A stretch of DNA of 56,970 nucleotides, taken from an uncultured Anaerolineales bacterium (GTDB lineage Bacteria > Chloroflexota > Anaerolineae > Anaerolineales > UBA4823). Numbering within the stretch: the first letter of the stretch is position 1; every line of letters starts with the position of its first letter. Location: positions 1-56,970 of the forward strand of contig CALFWB010000003.1 of assembly GCA_937928795.1 (NCBI GenBank). Reading direction: 5' to 3'. Both the position numbers and the translations under genes were made by a program. Of the stretch, positions 7,101-15,735 are shown in pieces. Below the pieces are notes generated by a model. It saw only the letters and a list, made by a program, of their open reading frames with translations. It was not told the origin of the DNA and made no database searches.

Positions 7101-9822
7101 AGTCCTGATTGCCTCTCCATTCGAAGGTACAGCTTACGCTTTGATTACAGTCGAGCGCGGACATATCCGCTCTTACGAGGTTATAGAATTATCTTCAAAT
7201 AGCACTGTGTACAGTATGCCAATTACGGATGCAATGGCACCTAACATCTATGTCTCTGTTGTCGTGATCAAGGGAATAGATGAAACCAACTCACGACCAA
7301 CCTTTCGGGTAGGATTGGCAGAATTAAGGGTTGAATCGCAAGCTCAAAAATTGTCAATAGAGGTTGAGAAAGATCGACCATCGGCTCGTCCGGGTGAAGA
7401 AGTCAATTACACTTTGCGGGTGCGAGATCGAAATGGCAACCCGGTTAAGGCGGAGATTTCGGCCAGCCTGAGCGATTTGGCGACGTTATCCCTGGTTGAA
7501 CCCAATAGTGTGCCAATCGCAGATTTCTTTTATAATCGCCGTGCTTTAAGCGTCCGAACGTCCCTACCGCTTCTCTTGAGCATGGAAGACTACAATGCAT
7601 TGACTGAAGAGGAGCTGGTGCGTGGTGAAGGGATGGGAAGCGGAGGTGGGAAAGGCGGTGGTGCGCTTGGTGTAGTCGATGTTCGACAAGAGTTTCCAGA
7701 TACAGCTTTTTGGGCAGCTCAATTAGTAACAGATGAAAACGGCGAGGTGAAATTTGCGGTACGCTTGCCCGATAATCTGACCATCTGGCGGCTAGATGTT
7801 CGAGCGGTGACAAAAGACACCAAAGTTGGGCAGGTGACCGACGATTTACAGGTGAAAAAGCCTTTAATGGTACTTCCTAAAACGCCGCGCTTTTTTGTGG
7901 CCGGGGATATGGCTGAGGTCGGGGCGACGATTCGTAATCAAACAGGGCGGAATCTGCAAGTTAAGGTCAGTTTGCAAGCAGAGGGGGTTGAAGTGCTCGA
8001 TTCCCTCGAGCAGATTGTCAGTGTAAACAATGATGAGCAAGTTTATGTTAAGTGGACAGTGCGAGCCCTCAATGTGGAAAGGGTGGATTTGATTTTTGCT
8101 GCGCTTGGTGGCGAGTGGCAGGATGCCTCAAAACCTACCTTGGCAACGCTGGAGGATCAAGGTTTGGCCGTCTACCGTTATGAGAGCCGCGAAGTTGTCG
8201 CCACAGCCGGCAGTTTGAAAAAGGCCGGCAGCCGCCAAGAGGCTGTTCAGATTCCGCAGCGAGAAAAGTCAGAAGGAGGGGAGTTAACAATCCGCCTTCA
8301 ACCCTCGTTGGCTGCCAGCTTATTGGATGGATTAAATTACTTGGAATACTTCCCGCACGCTTGTTTGGAGCAAACGGTTTCGCGGTTTTTGCCCAACGTC
8401 CTCATTATGCAAGCCTATCAAGCAGCGGGTTTGGATGACACTGAAAAGAGAGCGAAATTGGATGAGTTAGTGCAGAGTGGTTTGCAAAAGATCTATAAGC
8501 ACCAAAATCCAGATGGCGGATGGGGCTGGTGGAGTCGCGAAAAGAGCGATTTACAAACGAGCGCTTATGTGATGCTCGGTTTGCTTGAAACCAAGCAGGC
8601 CGGTTATCCGGTAGACGAGGAAGTTTTTGAAAAAGGAAAGCAGTTTTTACGCTTGAACATTAAGAACGCGAATATTCTTAAGTTTCCTTATGAATGGAAT
8701 CAACAAGCCTTTGTGCTATACGTTATGGCGAGAGCTGGTTCTCCAGACCCATCTCGAATGGCAGGGCTCTATGAAAAGCGCGCTTCCATGGCACTCTATG
8801 CCCAAGCGTTTTTAGCGGAGGGGTTGTATTGGATTGATCCTGAAGATAGCCGTATCAGAACGATTCTTTCGGATCTTCAGAATCGGGCGATCCAATCGGC
8901 GACGGGCACTCACTGGCAGGAGCCAGAAGCCGATTTTTATAACTGGAACACCGATACGCGAACAACGGCTATTGTCCTTGGTGTTTTGGAAACGATCAAC
9001 CCCAATGATGTTATTCTTGAAAATGTGGTTCGTTGGCTGGTGCACAATCGTTTAGAACAGAGATGGGAAGGAACGCAGGAGAGCGCATGGACGATCATGG
9101 CACTGGCGCGCTGGTTGGAGAAGCGGGGGGAGTTGCAAGGCAACTATCAGATGAGTGTTGCGCTCAATAATCGGCGGATGGGGCAATGGAATGTGAATCG
9201 GGGGAATATTGATGAGGTCACGGAATTGCGCATAGCCACTAAAGACTTAATCATGAATGAAATCAACCGCATCGTCCTCACCAAAATCGAGGATAGCGGC
9301 AGTTTATACTACACCATTTACCTGAGCTTGCCCGAACCGGTGTCTGGGATAGAACCCTTGAGCCGAGGGTTGGTAGTTAGCCGTGAATACTTCCGACCGC
9401 AAAATCCTCAGTTACCAATCAGCGAAGCTCAAGTAGGTGAAGTGATTTATGGGCGTCTAACCATCGTTGTGCCGAATGACGTTCATCATCTTGTCGTTGA
9501 GGATGCCTTGCCGGCTGGCCTTGAGGCGATTGATCAGAACTTGCTAACTGCCTCGCAAAGCGAGCCGCCAGCAAAATTGACCTGGGAGGATTTGCTTTAT
9601 AAAGGGTGGGGTTGGTGGTGGAACTTTGAGCATATCGAATTACGAGATGAGAAGATTGTCCTGGCTGCTTCTTACTTGCCGGCTGGAACGTATATCTATA
9701 CCTACCCCTTACGAGTTGTCCATGTCGGCAACTTCCAGACCTTGCCACCTTTGGCTTATGAGTTTTATTTCCCAGAGGTCTTTGGGCGTGGAGAGGGAAT
9801 GAGTTTTCGTGTCCTACCGTAG
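4102..9822 (+). CDS. Alpha-2-macroglobulin family protein with intact thioester
   Basis: ATG 4102 was chosen because AAGGA lies 7 bases upstream; a GTG at 4087 is the alternative. The 1906-residue protein has an N-terminal membrane helix (about residues 20-40), an Ig-like domain beginning AQVFPPDGSREIDPGG, then serial macroglobulin beta domains. A glycine-rich bait-like segment (GEGMGSGGGKGGGAL) lies near residue 1180. The thioester motif CLEQ is at Cys1421, in FPHACLEQTVSRFLP, inside a helical TED domain with the usual QNPDGGWGWW repeat element. The family traps proteases that attack the cell envelope by covalent attachment. It is tethered to the membrane here. In many bacteria it is paired with penicillin-binding protein 1C, as here, although the two genes converge instead of forming one operon. 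Confidence 0.92.
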   Translation: MQTSNNQENHKDTRVETQQFGLVFLILSLFLLVTLILSTVSGFRFVQPNAFLYSEPTPTQSSAEAIAEVPAQIAQVFPPDGSREIDPGGVVTVIFNRPVVPLTSLKQQGSLPNPLRFSPPLEGKAQWLNTSVLVFQPNQPLLSGQSYQVTVQKGFGGLGEVLAEDFTWTFTTRPAKVSGIQLQNGEIDPPKGRGNILLNEAITIRFMQPMDAEPTQEATLVLDDQSERTPLEYQWNEDFTQLTVKPKRLYRVDSHYRLVVQEKATTQSGSPLSEAFQWDFYTLPTPKVVQVSSSDGEAQKEFSPVLWIKFSSPMKIDSFKERVRIRPEPKQPLEWWYNEWEYSFYAYNLEPSTRYEVEIQAGIEDIYGNKVSEAKTFSFTTGPLSPWAYLRMPGETVFYRAAKETQYFYLSMTNVRKAVVKLYPLSLDDFSELMFYRRNYWEYAPQTEPIWSREILNEAALNEQSNIKVELAPEGEVLPPGLYFLALDSPEISHPYSTFLDQRMVIVANANLTVKTTLTEALVWATDLESGKPISNVPIRVIGNHQVRLGEGITDQNGVARIEYPETYYDGIAIAYTPEGPVISYAYNFWGSGASAVDYALWEGYYSAPGLTRAYLYTERPIYRPGQPVYFKAVLRADDDLDYRLPPFERVKVRILSFDKVVWEETLSLSDTGTLDGRFVLAEDAALGTYSLMVLNPFDESILGEVSFNVAEYRRPEFRVDVSVDPAQLVQGEEGKAFVKAEYYSGGAIANGKYRYTITAQPYVFTPGPDFAGYSFTDEELDNFDYTSREQGLQVVSEREGVLDVNGQVEIDFLAKLGQDQKSQRWTIEADVTDIAGNVVSGRNQVIVHQSQLYVGIKPDQYVGEAGREQNFSLVVLDWDAQTVANQTLEVEIVERRWHSVQVQQVDGSIVWESKVEEIPVQLQSVKTDQDGKAKVTFIPPNGGVFRSRACVRDAGERQHCSSAYLWAYGGDFVPWRQTSDRSLQVVADKKEYQAGEVAKVLIASPFEGTAYALITVERGHIRSYEVIELSSNSTVYSMPITDAMAPNIYVSVVVIKGIDETNSRPTFRVGLAELRVESQAQKLSIEVEKDRPSARPGEEVNYTLRVRDRNGNPVKAEISASLSDLATLSLVEPNSVPIADFFYNRRALSVRTSLPLLLSMEDYNALTEEELVRGEGMGSGGGKGGGALGVVDVRQEFPDTAFWAAQLVTDENGEVKFAVRLPDNLTIWRLDVRAVTKDTKVGQVTDDLQVKKPLMVLPKTPRFFVAGDMAEVGATIRNQTGRNLQVKVSLQAEGVEVLDSLEQIVSVNNDEQVYVKWTVRALNVERVDLIFAALGGEWQDASKPTLATLEDQGLAVYRYESREVVATAGSLKKAGSRQEAVQIPQREKSEGGELTIRLQPSLAASLLDGLNYLEYFPHACLEQTVSRFLPNVLIMQAYQAAGLDDTEKRAKLDELVQSGLQKIYKHQNPDGGWGWWSREKSDLQTSAYVMLGLLETKQAGYPVDEEVFEKGKQFLRLNIKNANILKFPYEWNQQAFVLYVMARAGSPDPSRMAGLYEKRASMALYAQAFLAEGLYWIDPEDSRIRTILSDLQNRAIQSATGTHWQEPEADFYNWNTDTRTTAIVLGVLETINPNDVILENVVRWLVHNRLEQRWEGTQESAWTIMALARWLEKRGELQGNYQMSVALNNRRMGQWNVNRGNIDEVTELRIATKDLIMNEINRIVLTKIEDSGSLYYTIYLSLPEPVSGIEPLSRGLVVSREYFRPQNPQLPISEAQVGEVIYGRLTIVVPNDVHHLVVEDALPAGLEAIDQNLLTASQSEPPAKLTWEDLLYKGWGWWWNFEHIELRDEKIVLAASYLPAGTYIYTYPLRVVHVGNFQTLPPLAYEFYFPEVFGRGEGMSFRVLP

Positions 9823-12198
9823 AGGAGGTTGAACCGTAAATCGGATAACTTGTTCTTCGATAAGCTGCTGCTCTCGCCATCCTTCGATGCGCAAAACATG
9901 TTCTCCTGTTTGCATCTGCCACCAGGCGGTCAGAGGAGGATTATCGAGGATGGCGAGAAATTCACCGTCGATGAATAGTTGAAAATGGGTAAGCTCAGCC
10001 CGATTGCTGATCTCGATCAGCAGTTTTGGGATATTTTGGGCGCTGCTAGAAGGCAGAAGATACACTCCGTTTTGGAGGGGGGAAAGCACCATGAAGTTCG
10101 CATTGGGCGAGATCGACTGGAGTGGGAACCTGTAAGGAGACATAGGTTCTGGTTCTGTGCCTTGAATAAACCATTCCGTTATCCATTCGAGGCAAAGACT
10201 AGAATGAACCGAAGCACCACTCTTCTGCGGGAATTCGGAAAGGTTATTTGCCTTGCATACTGCTTGACGAATCAGACCGTTGGGTTGTGGGAAGTTTTCG
10301 ATTGGGCGGTTTGCTAAGACAGCGCGGGTAAATTCATGCCAAATCGGCGCTGCGCCGCTCAAACCGGTAACCTCAATCATCGGTTCATAATCTGCATTGC
10401 CAACCCATACCCCAACCACCAGAGAGGGCGTGTAGCCAATTGTCCAATTGTCATGGAAATCAGTTGTAGTACCGGTCTTTACAGCCGCTGGGCGGTCAAG
10501 TTTTAGCACACTATTTTTGCCAAATCCGATGTAGCGAGCTTGATCGTCACTCAATATGTCCGATATGAGCCAAGCAACCCGTTCATCTAAGACCTTTTTA
10601 GCTTCAGGCAGCCTTGGAGCTCGATAATATTGATTGCCTTCTGTGTCTGTGATGCTTTCAATCCAATAAGGTGGAGAGAAAACGCCATTTGTGGCAAAAA
10701 CCCCATAAGCTGCGGTCAACTCCAACAGATGAACGCCTCCGCCTCCTAGAGCGATGGTTAAGTCATAGCGATGCGGTGAGTCTAGGGATTGAATCCCTAA
10801 CGTTTTCATAAAAGCGGCAAATCGCTCTAACCCAATCCGATTCAAAGTGATCACCGCTGGAATATTCAACGAAGAAGCTAATGCCTCTCGGACGGTGACT
10901 TTGCCATGCTCTCGGCCATCATAGTTGACCGGGAGGTAAGTCTTCCCGTCCCTAGTGAGGAAAACAGTGCGCACATCATCAATGATCGAAACAGCCGTGA
11001 GGGGAGCTGAGAAATCAGGATCCATAGCTAGGGCATAAATAAACGGCTTCAAAGCCGAACCGGGTTGACGTGGGATAATTGCCATGTTAATTGCGCCATA
11101 GATGCTCTGGTCTTGATAATCTGGGCTTCCAACCATTGCTAGTACTGCACCTGTGCGCGGCTCGATCGCTACCAAAGCGGCATTCTTGACATTATGACCC
11201 AATCCATCTCTTCCTCTTGCTAAGCGTTCAAGATGGTGGCGGATGGCTTTCTCGCCCACTTTTTGCCAGTGTAAATCTAGGGTCGTTCTGATAATCAGAG
11301 CTTTTTTTCTAGCTTCGATGGGAAGGATTCCTTCACTCTCTAGTTGGTCAAAGGTGTTGCGCACGAACATCACAAAATGGGGAGCTTCCATTGGATAGGG
11401 TTGCTCGGCAAACACAAGCGGTTCTTTTTCAGCCTGTTGTTTCTGTTCTAGTGAAATGAATCCACTACGTAACATTCTTTCCAGCACAATCTTTTGTCTT
11501 TCAAGGGCTTTCTCAGGATGGATAAAGGGGTTATAAAGCGCAGGTGATTGAGGCAAGCCGGCAATTAAAGCACATTCTGCTAGAGTTAGGTCGGAAATGG
11601 ATTTGCCAAAGTAGGTTTGGGCTGTGGCTTCAACTCCGTAGGTGAAACTGCCATAATAGGTTTGATTGAGATAAAGACTCAGGATTTCTTGCTTGGAGAG
11701 TTGTTGAGATAATCGCCAGGCTAAAATAATTTCACGGATTTTTCGGTGAAAGGTACGTTGTGATCTCTCCTCCTCGCTTAAGAGAAGATTGCGCACAACT
11801 TGCTGGGTGATGGTGGAGCCACCGGCAAGGATTTGTCCTCCGCGAAAATTGATCCACAATGCTCGCAGCATCGCTTTGAAGTCAAAACCGGGGTTAGAGA
11901 AGAAAGATTGATCTTCAGTTGCAATAGTTGCTTGAATAATGCACGAAGGCAATTCCTCATACCTAATTGGGCGATGACGGATTGAGTCTTGCCCTAAATC
12001 TTCGTAGAGGAGCAGACCATTGCGATCTTGAATTTGGATACTGGGCAGTTGTAAGCGGCTCTCGATTTGCTGGGGATTAGGGAGGTCTTGGAGTAGAGAT
12101 GCAACCCAAATCGATGAGATGGCGAGGAAAATGGCAAAGAGCCCCCCTGTCATAACTACAAACTTGCGAATGAAACTGTTTTTCGTAGCTCTAGTCAT
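9814..12198 (-). CDS. pbpC: Penicillin-binding protein 1C (bifunctional peptidoglycan synthase)
   Basis: The 794-residue class A PBP polymerises lipid II and cross-links peptides at the outer face of the membrane. A signal anchor covers residues about 14-36. The GT51 glycosyltransferase domain follows, with catalytic Glu95 in TIATEDQSFF and the motif GGSTITQQVVRN. The transpeptidase domain has the SxxK nucleophile Ser381 (PGSALKPF), SLN in ASSLNIPAV, and KTG in AVKTGTTTDF. The final ~90 residues match the beta-sandwich domain typical of PBP1C. Its 3' end overlaps the 3' end of the macroglobulin gene by 9 bases on the opposite strand. Functional pairing of macroglobulin and PBP1C, in which wall repair is linked to protease defence, is known from other bacteria. 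Confidence 0.93.
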   Translation of the reverse strand: MTRATKNSFIRKFVVMTGGLFAIFLAISSIWVASLLQDLPNPQQIESRLQLPSIQIQDRNGLLLYEDLGQDSIRHRPIRYEELPSCIIQATIATEDQSFFSNPGFDFKAMLRALWINFRGGQILAGGSTITQQVVRNLLLSEEERSQRTFHRKIREIILAWRLSQQLSKQEILSLYLNQTYYGSFTYGVEATAQTYFGKSISDLTLAECALIAGLPQSPALYNPFIHPEKALERQKIVLERMLRSGFISLEQKQQAEKEPLVFAEQPYPMEAPHFVMFVRNTFDQLESEGILPIEARKKALIIRTTLDLHWQKVGEKAIRHHLERLARGRDGLGHNVKNAALVAIEPRTGAVLAMVGSPDYQDQSIYGAINMAIIPRQPGSALKPFIYALAMDPDFSAPLTAVSIIDDVRTVFLTRDGKTYLPVNYDGREHGKVTVREALASSLNIPAVITLNRIGLERFAAFMKTLGIQSLDSPHRYDLTIALGGGGVHLLELTAAYGVFATNGVFSPPYWIESITDTEGNQYYRAPRLPEAKKVLDERVAWLISDILSDDQARYIGFGKNSVLKLDRPAAVKTGTTTDFHDNWTIGYTPSLVVGVWVGNADYEPMIEVTGLSGAAPIWHEFTRAVLANRPIENFPQPNGLIRQAVCKANNLSEFPQKSGASVHSSLCLEWITEWFIQGTEPEPMSPYRFPLQSISPNANFMVLSPLQNGVYLLPSSSAQNIPKLLIEISNRAELTHFQLFIDGEFLAILDNPPLTAWWQMQTGEHVLRIEGWREQQLIEEQVIRFTVQPPLR

Positions 12199-12232
12199 CG
12201 AAATAGCCTATCCCCCTTGTGTGTTTTGTTAT

Positions 12233-12457
12233 TCAGCGTCCACAAGTACTGCAACTGCCGCCTGCACAGGAGCCGCATCCTCCACCCGAGCCCGCAATCA
12301 CTTGCCCGCCGCTTTGGGCGAAAAATACCGAGACAACTCGGTGCGTTTCTTGACTCTGGCAGTAAGCGCAAGAGATAGGGGCATCAGCATCTTTGATGGA
12401 GCGCAAACTTTCAAATTTTCGATGACAACTCTCGCAAATATACTCGTAAATTGGCAT
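12233..12457 (-). CDS. FmdB-type zinc ribbon protein
   Basis: The start at 12457 gives the family-typical opening MPIYEYICESC and has GAGG six bases upstream. The 74-residue product has one CxxC pair (CESC) near the N-terminus, a second (CAYC) about 20 residues later, and a Gly/Cys-rich tail ending GGCGSCAGGSCSTCGR. FmdB-like ribbons are small zinc proteins proposed to be regulators; their true role is unclear. The tail resembles other metal-binding C-termini in the family. It lies 34 bases upstream of pbpC on the same strand and could share a transcript. Confidence 0.85.
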   Translation of the reverse strand: MPIYEYICESCHRKFESLRSIKDADAPISCAYCQSQETHRVVSVFFAQSGGQVIAGSGGGCGSCAGGSCSTCGR

Positions 12458-12499
12458 AGGCATCCTCAAATATGATCAAAGGTGTAACATTCCCGTATT

Positions 12500-12546
12500 C
12501 ACAGATTTTTTGATTTTTTCTGCGAAATCTGTGTCATCTGCGGATA
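12500..12546. repeat. Dispersed motif copy 3 with 9-bp inverted repeat
   Basis: CACAGATTT at 12500-12508 and AAATCTGTG at 12525-12533 form a 9-base inverted repeat around 16 bases. The right half continues into GAAATCTGTGTCATCTGCGG (12524-12543), the reverse complement of the motif at 3325. It lies in the gap between the patatin gene and fmdB and may sit within the fmdB leader. Confidence 0.5.
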
Positions 12547-12576
12547 TGTATATTGACTCAACAGTTAGCTTATATT

Positions 12577-13446
12577 TTACCCAAACAGTCGCAATTTGGG
12601 TTTGATTTCTTCTTTGATTTTACCGATAACTTCTTCTGTGGAATGAACGCCGTGTTGAATGGTATCTAAGGCATGGGTGAAGCCAAAAAAGATATTGACG
12701 TCAGAGGGAACTGGAGGACGAATAACGAGATTGGTTTTCGCCTTGCTTAGGTTTAGGTTGGTTAAGGCTGAGATCATAATGATCTCGGCTTGATAAAAGT
12801 CTAAAGCAAAGGCCGGCAAGAACTTACGGATGGTTGCATCTTTGGGCAAATCAGACCATTGGCTATGTTCACTTAGGAGGTGGTTCACGTCCACTGCAAT
12901 TAGGTATTCGGCACCGAGATTGCGCAAACCCTGGGCAGGGACATTATCTAACACACCGCCGTCAACGAGAAGATAATTTTCATAGGGCACAGGAGGAAAG
13001 AGACCGGGCACTGCCGAGGTTGCCATGCAAGCTTCGACAAGATTTCCATGGGTTAGGTAAATGGTCTTTTTTGAGTAGAGATCGACACAAGTGAGAGCAA
13101 TCGGCATCGATAGGTCTTCAATGCGGCGATCGTGCCCAACTAGCTCTGCTAAATAGGCTCGGATGCGGTCTGTGCGGATGATGCCCCGTTCTGGCGGGGT
13201 TAGGTCAAGGAAGCGAAGTAGATTGCGCAAATCGGCGAGTTCAAGGGCAATTTCTTGCATTCTCTCCGGTGGAAACCCACAAGCGTATAAGGCTGTGATG
13301 ATGCCTCCCATGCTCGTGCCGGCCATTACATCAATCGGAATACCTTCGCGTTCAAAGACTTCTAAAACGCCGATGTGGGCTAAGCCGCGCGCTCCTCCAC
13401 CGCCCAAGGCCAAACCAATTTTTGGACGCCGTATCAAATTAGCCAT
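12577..13446 (-). CDS. Patatin-like phospholipase
   Basis: The start MANLIRRPKIGLAL at 13446 places the oxyanion loop GGGGARG right after the first strand, as in bacterial patatins of the RssA/YchK type; the longer frame to 13494 adds an unrelated tail. The catalytic dyad is Ser45 in GTSMGG and Asp162 in VDGGVLDN. At 289 residues it has the usual length for the single-domain family. The enzymes hydrolyse acyl chains from lipids. There is no signal peptide, so it should be cytosolic or membrane-peripheral. Its start overlaps the end of the upstream glycosyltransferase gene by 8 bases, so it is probably the last gene of that leftward polysaccharide operon. Confidence 0.88.
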   Translation of the reverse strand: MANLIRRPKIGLALGGGGARGLAHIGVLEVFEREGIPIDVMAGTSMGGIITALYACGFPPERMQEIALELADLRNLLRFLDLTPPERGIIRTDRIRAYLAELVGHDRRIEDLSMPIALTCVDLYSKKTIYLTHGNLVEACMATSAVPGLFPPVPYENYLLVDGGVLDNVPAQGLRNLGAEYLIAVDVNHLLSEHSQWSDLPKDATIRKFLPAFALDFYQAEIIMISALTNLNLSKAKTNLVIRPPVPSDVNIFFGFTHALDTIQHGVHSTEEVIGKIKEEIKPKLRLFG

Positions 13447-14617
13447 TGAGGGTTTTTCCAATGCAGTCAAGATATAATGTTTCGAGTTGTTCAATCATTA
13501 TACGCAGGTTGAACTGCTCCGTTGCGATTATTTTTGCACGATGGGTGATTCCAGCTCTTAATTCCTGAGATTTTAGCAGTTGAAGGCAATACTGAGCAGC
13601 TAGATTGACTTTACCAGGTGGACAAATTAAGCCTGTTTCTTGATGCTTGATGATTTCTGCCACACCATCCGAGGCGTAGGCAACAATAGGGACTTCTCGA
13701 CACATGGCTTGAGGAATGACGCGCGGCAACCCTTCCCAGAGGGAGGTCAATAGAAACACATCCATGCTGTCAAGTAATTGGGGCACGTCACGCCGTAATC
13801 CAGCAAGGATGACACGGTTATTTAGGTGAAGATTGTCGATTCGTTTTTCAACCTGACTTCGTAATGGGCCATCACCAACCATAAGGAAAAAGCAGTTGGG
13901 TTCTTGGGCGGCGATTTGAGCAGCAATTGCAAGCCAGTCGAAGGGGTTTTTCTGGGGGGATAACCTTCCCACTGTGCCGATGACGGGTGCCTCCAACGGA
14001 ATGCCCAATTCTCGCCGTAGTGAATTTCGGCTGGGAGGAGTGTCTATAAACTCTTCTAACGGGATTGCACTGCGGATCAGTTGATACTGATCTGGAGAGC
14101 CAATCCCATGTTGTAATCCTTTTTGGATGTCTTTTTGGGTCACCACAATCAACCGATGAGTAAATCTTGCGGCGATCCTTTCTAGAGCAATAAATAGGTG
14201 TTTGCGCCAGTTGGGCATGTAGTCGTGGAAACTCCAACCGTGGATGGTATGAATAATAATTGGCGTTCCTGCTAGTTTGGCAGCCAACCGTCCAAGGATG
14301 CCAGCTTTTGAGGAGTGAGTGTGGATAACGGAATATTGATTTCTCCGCAACACAAAGAATAATTTTAGAAATGCGAGTAAGTCTTTGTAAGGGTTTAGCT
14401 CTCTTACCAGTTCAGGCAAGATGGTTAATCGCACGCCACTTTGCAGAGCTTCTTCAATGAGGCTGCCTTCGCTGCCGGTTTGGGGTCCGCAGATGACATC
14501 AACCTCAAAGAGGTTGGGGTTTAAGAGTCGGGCAGTGAAAACCGTGTTTTCTTGGGCGCCGCCGACGATCAGGCGAGTGATAAGATGCAAAACTTTTAGC
14601 GGTTTTTGAATAGTCAT
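13439..14617 (-). CDS. GT4-family glycosyltransferase
   Basis: The 392-residue GT-B enzyme begins KVLHLITRLIVGGAQENT, the usual glycine-rich N-terminal loop of GT4 transferases. It continues with an acceptor-domain segment IHTHSSKAGILGRLAAKLAG. In the C-terminal nucleotide-sugar domain it has GTVGRLSPQKNPFDWLAIA and the motif EGLPRVIPQAMCREVPIVAY. It should add a sugar, probably from a UDP or GDP donor, to a growing lipid-linked glycan on the cytoplasmic side. It is 5 bases downstream of another GT4 gene and overlaps the patatin gene, so it belongs to the leftward operon 16652-12577. The sugar specificity cannot be read from the sequence. Confidence 0.9.
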   Translation of the reverse strand: MTIQKPLKVLHLITRLIVGGAQENTVFTARLLNPNLFEVDVICGPQTGSEGSLIEEALQSGVRLTILPELVRELNPYKDLLAFLKLFFVLRRNQYSVIHTHSSKAGILGRLAAKLAGTPIIIHTIHGWSFHDYMPNWRKHLFIALERIAARFTHRLIVVTQKDIQKGLQHGIGSPDQYQLIRSAIPLEEFIDTPPSRNSLRRELGIPLEAPVIGTVGRLSPQKNPFDWLAIAAQIAAQEPNCFFLMVGDGPLRSQVEKRIDNLHLNNRVILAGLRRDVPQLLDSMDVFLLTSLWEGLPRVIPQAMCREVPIVAYASDGVAEIIKHQETGLICPPGKVNLAAQYCLQLLKSQELRAGITHRAKIIATEQFNLRIMIEQLETLYLDCIGKTLNG

Positions 14618-14622
14618 CTGGT

Positions 14623-15735
14623 CTATTGCTGGAGCAGTCTTAGATAGTAATTTTCGAGTTGATCGGCAATTTTGGGAATTGTGTAATGGTCTAAAATGTG
14701 TTTTTGTGCTTTTTCTCCCATTTGGTGCGCTACATCGGGATGATAAGATAGGTATTCCACAGCATCAGCCAGCGCTTGAGGGGAATTAGGCGGGATTAGG
14801 TAGCCGTTTTCAAGGTGGGTAATCAATTCCGGCGTTCCACCCGTGGCGGTGGCAATCACCGGCAAACCGAGCACCATGGCTTCCATGAGAGCAAGAGAAA
14901 GACTTTCCCAAAGAGAGGTTAGGATAAAGATATCGGCTTGGGTCAGCCATTTGTACGGATTTTCTTGAAATCCTATTAGGAAAACAGAATCGGCAAGATT
15001 GAGCTGATGAATAAGACGGCTAAGGGATGGCTCTAAAGGACCGCTGCCGATAATGGCTAGCGAAGCAGAAAGATTGCGCATAGCCAATTCATAAACAGCC
15101 TTAACCATAACACCCTGAGACTTCTCAAATACCAAACGGCCCAACGTTACAAGCTTAACAGGCCTCATAGATAAAAATTCGACTACCTCCCCTTTCCTAG
15201 ACAAGAACTCCTCATCAGGAGGGTAGATACCGTTTGGAATGCGATCAATTTTATTGCTCGGGATCCTTTCGCGCCGCTGTAAAATTGCCTCAACAGCCTT
15301 GCAGGGGACAATATAACGGTCAACAAAGCGACTGGTGCAACTGTCGAGAAGAGTTCGGAGTAGTGACCGATTGTTTTCTGGTCCTCCTTGATGGCATAAG
15401 ATAGTCCTAATCCCTACCTTTTTACCCACCAGACGGCCAAGAATCCCAGCATGAAACAAATGGGTGTGGAGAATATGGGGTTTCTTCTCCCTCCAGAAAT
15501 CTTCCAGCCTTTTCCAGACAGCAAAATCAATTTTCGATCTTGCAGATAGGGAAAACACGGGTATCCCCTGGTGTCTAAGCTGGTTTGATAACTTGTTATC
15601 ATCTACAATGGTTATTAAGCGAATATTCCACCCTCTGCGGGCAAGTTCACAAGCGAGCCAATAGACATATCGTTCAACCCCACCGACAATTTTCATCTGG
15701 GTAATTAGCCAATCAACGCTTGGATAACTTGTCAT
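14623..15735 (-). CDS. GT4-family glycosyltransferase
   Basis: The 370-residue GT-B enzyme has the N-terminal loop QMKIVGGVERYVYWLACEL, the HTHLFHAGILGRLVGKKVG segment shared with its downstream neighbour, and the donor-binding region WESLSLALMEAMVLGLPVIA followed by TGGTPELI. The two adjacent GT4 genes look like diverged paralogues. Its start overlaps the stop of the upstream GT2 gene by 4 bases (ATGA), evidence for translational coupling. It probably acts in the same surface glycan pathway. Confidence 0.9.
   Translation of the reverse strand: MTSYPSVDWLITQMKIVGGVERYVYWLACELARRGWNIRLITIVDDNKLSNQLRHQGIPVFSLSARSKIDFAVWKRLEDFWREKKPHILHTHLFHAGILGRLVGKKVGIRTILCHQGGPENNRSLLRTLLDSCTSRFVDRYIVPCKAVEAILQRRERIPSNKIDRIPNGIYPPDEEFLSRKGEVVEFLSMRPVKLVTLGRLVFEKSQGVMVKAVYELAMRNLSASLAIIGSGPLEPSLSRLIHQLNLADSVFLIGFQENPYKWLTQADIFILTSLWESLSLALMEAMVLGLPVIATATGGTPELITHLENGYLIPPNSPQALADAVEYLSYHPDVAHQMGEKAQKHILDHYTIPKIADQLENYYLRLLQQ

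Noticed and set aside
9419..9922. 167-codon minus-strand frame over the macroglobulin/PBP1C border
   Set aside because: It overlaps both real genes in other frames and has no recognised motif.
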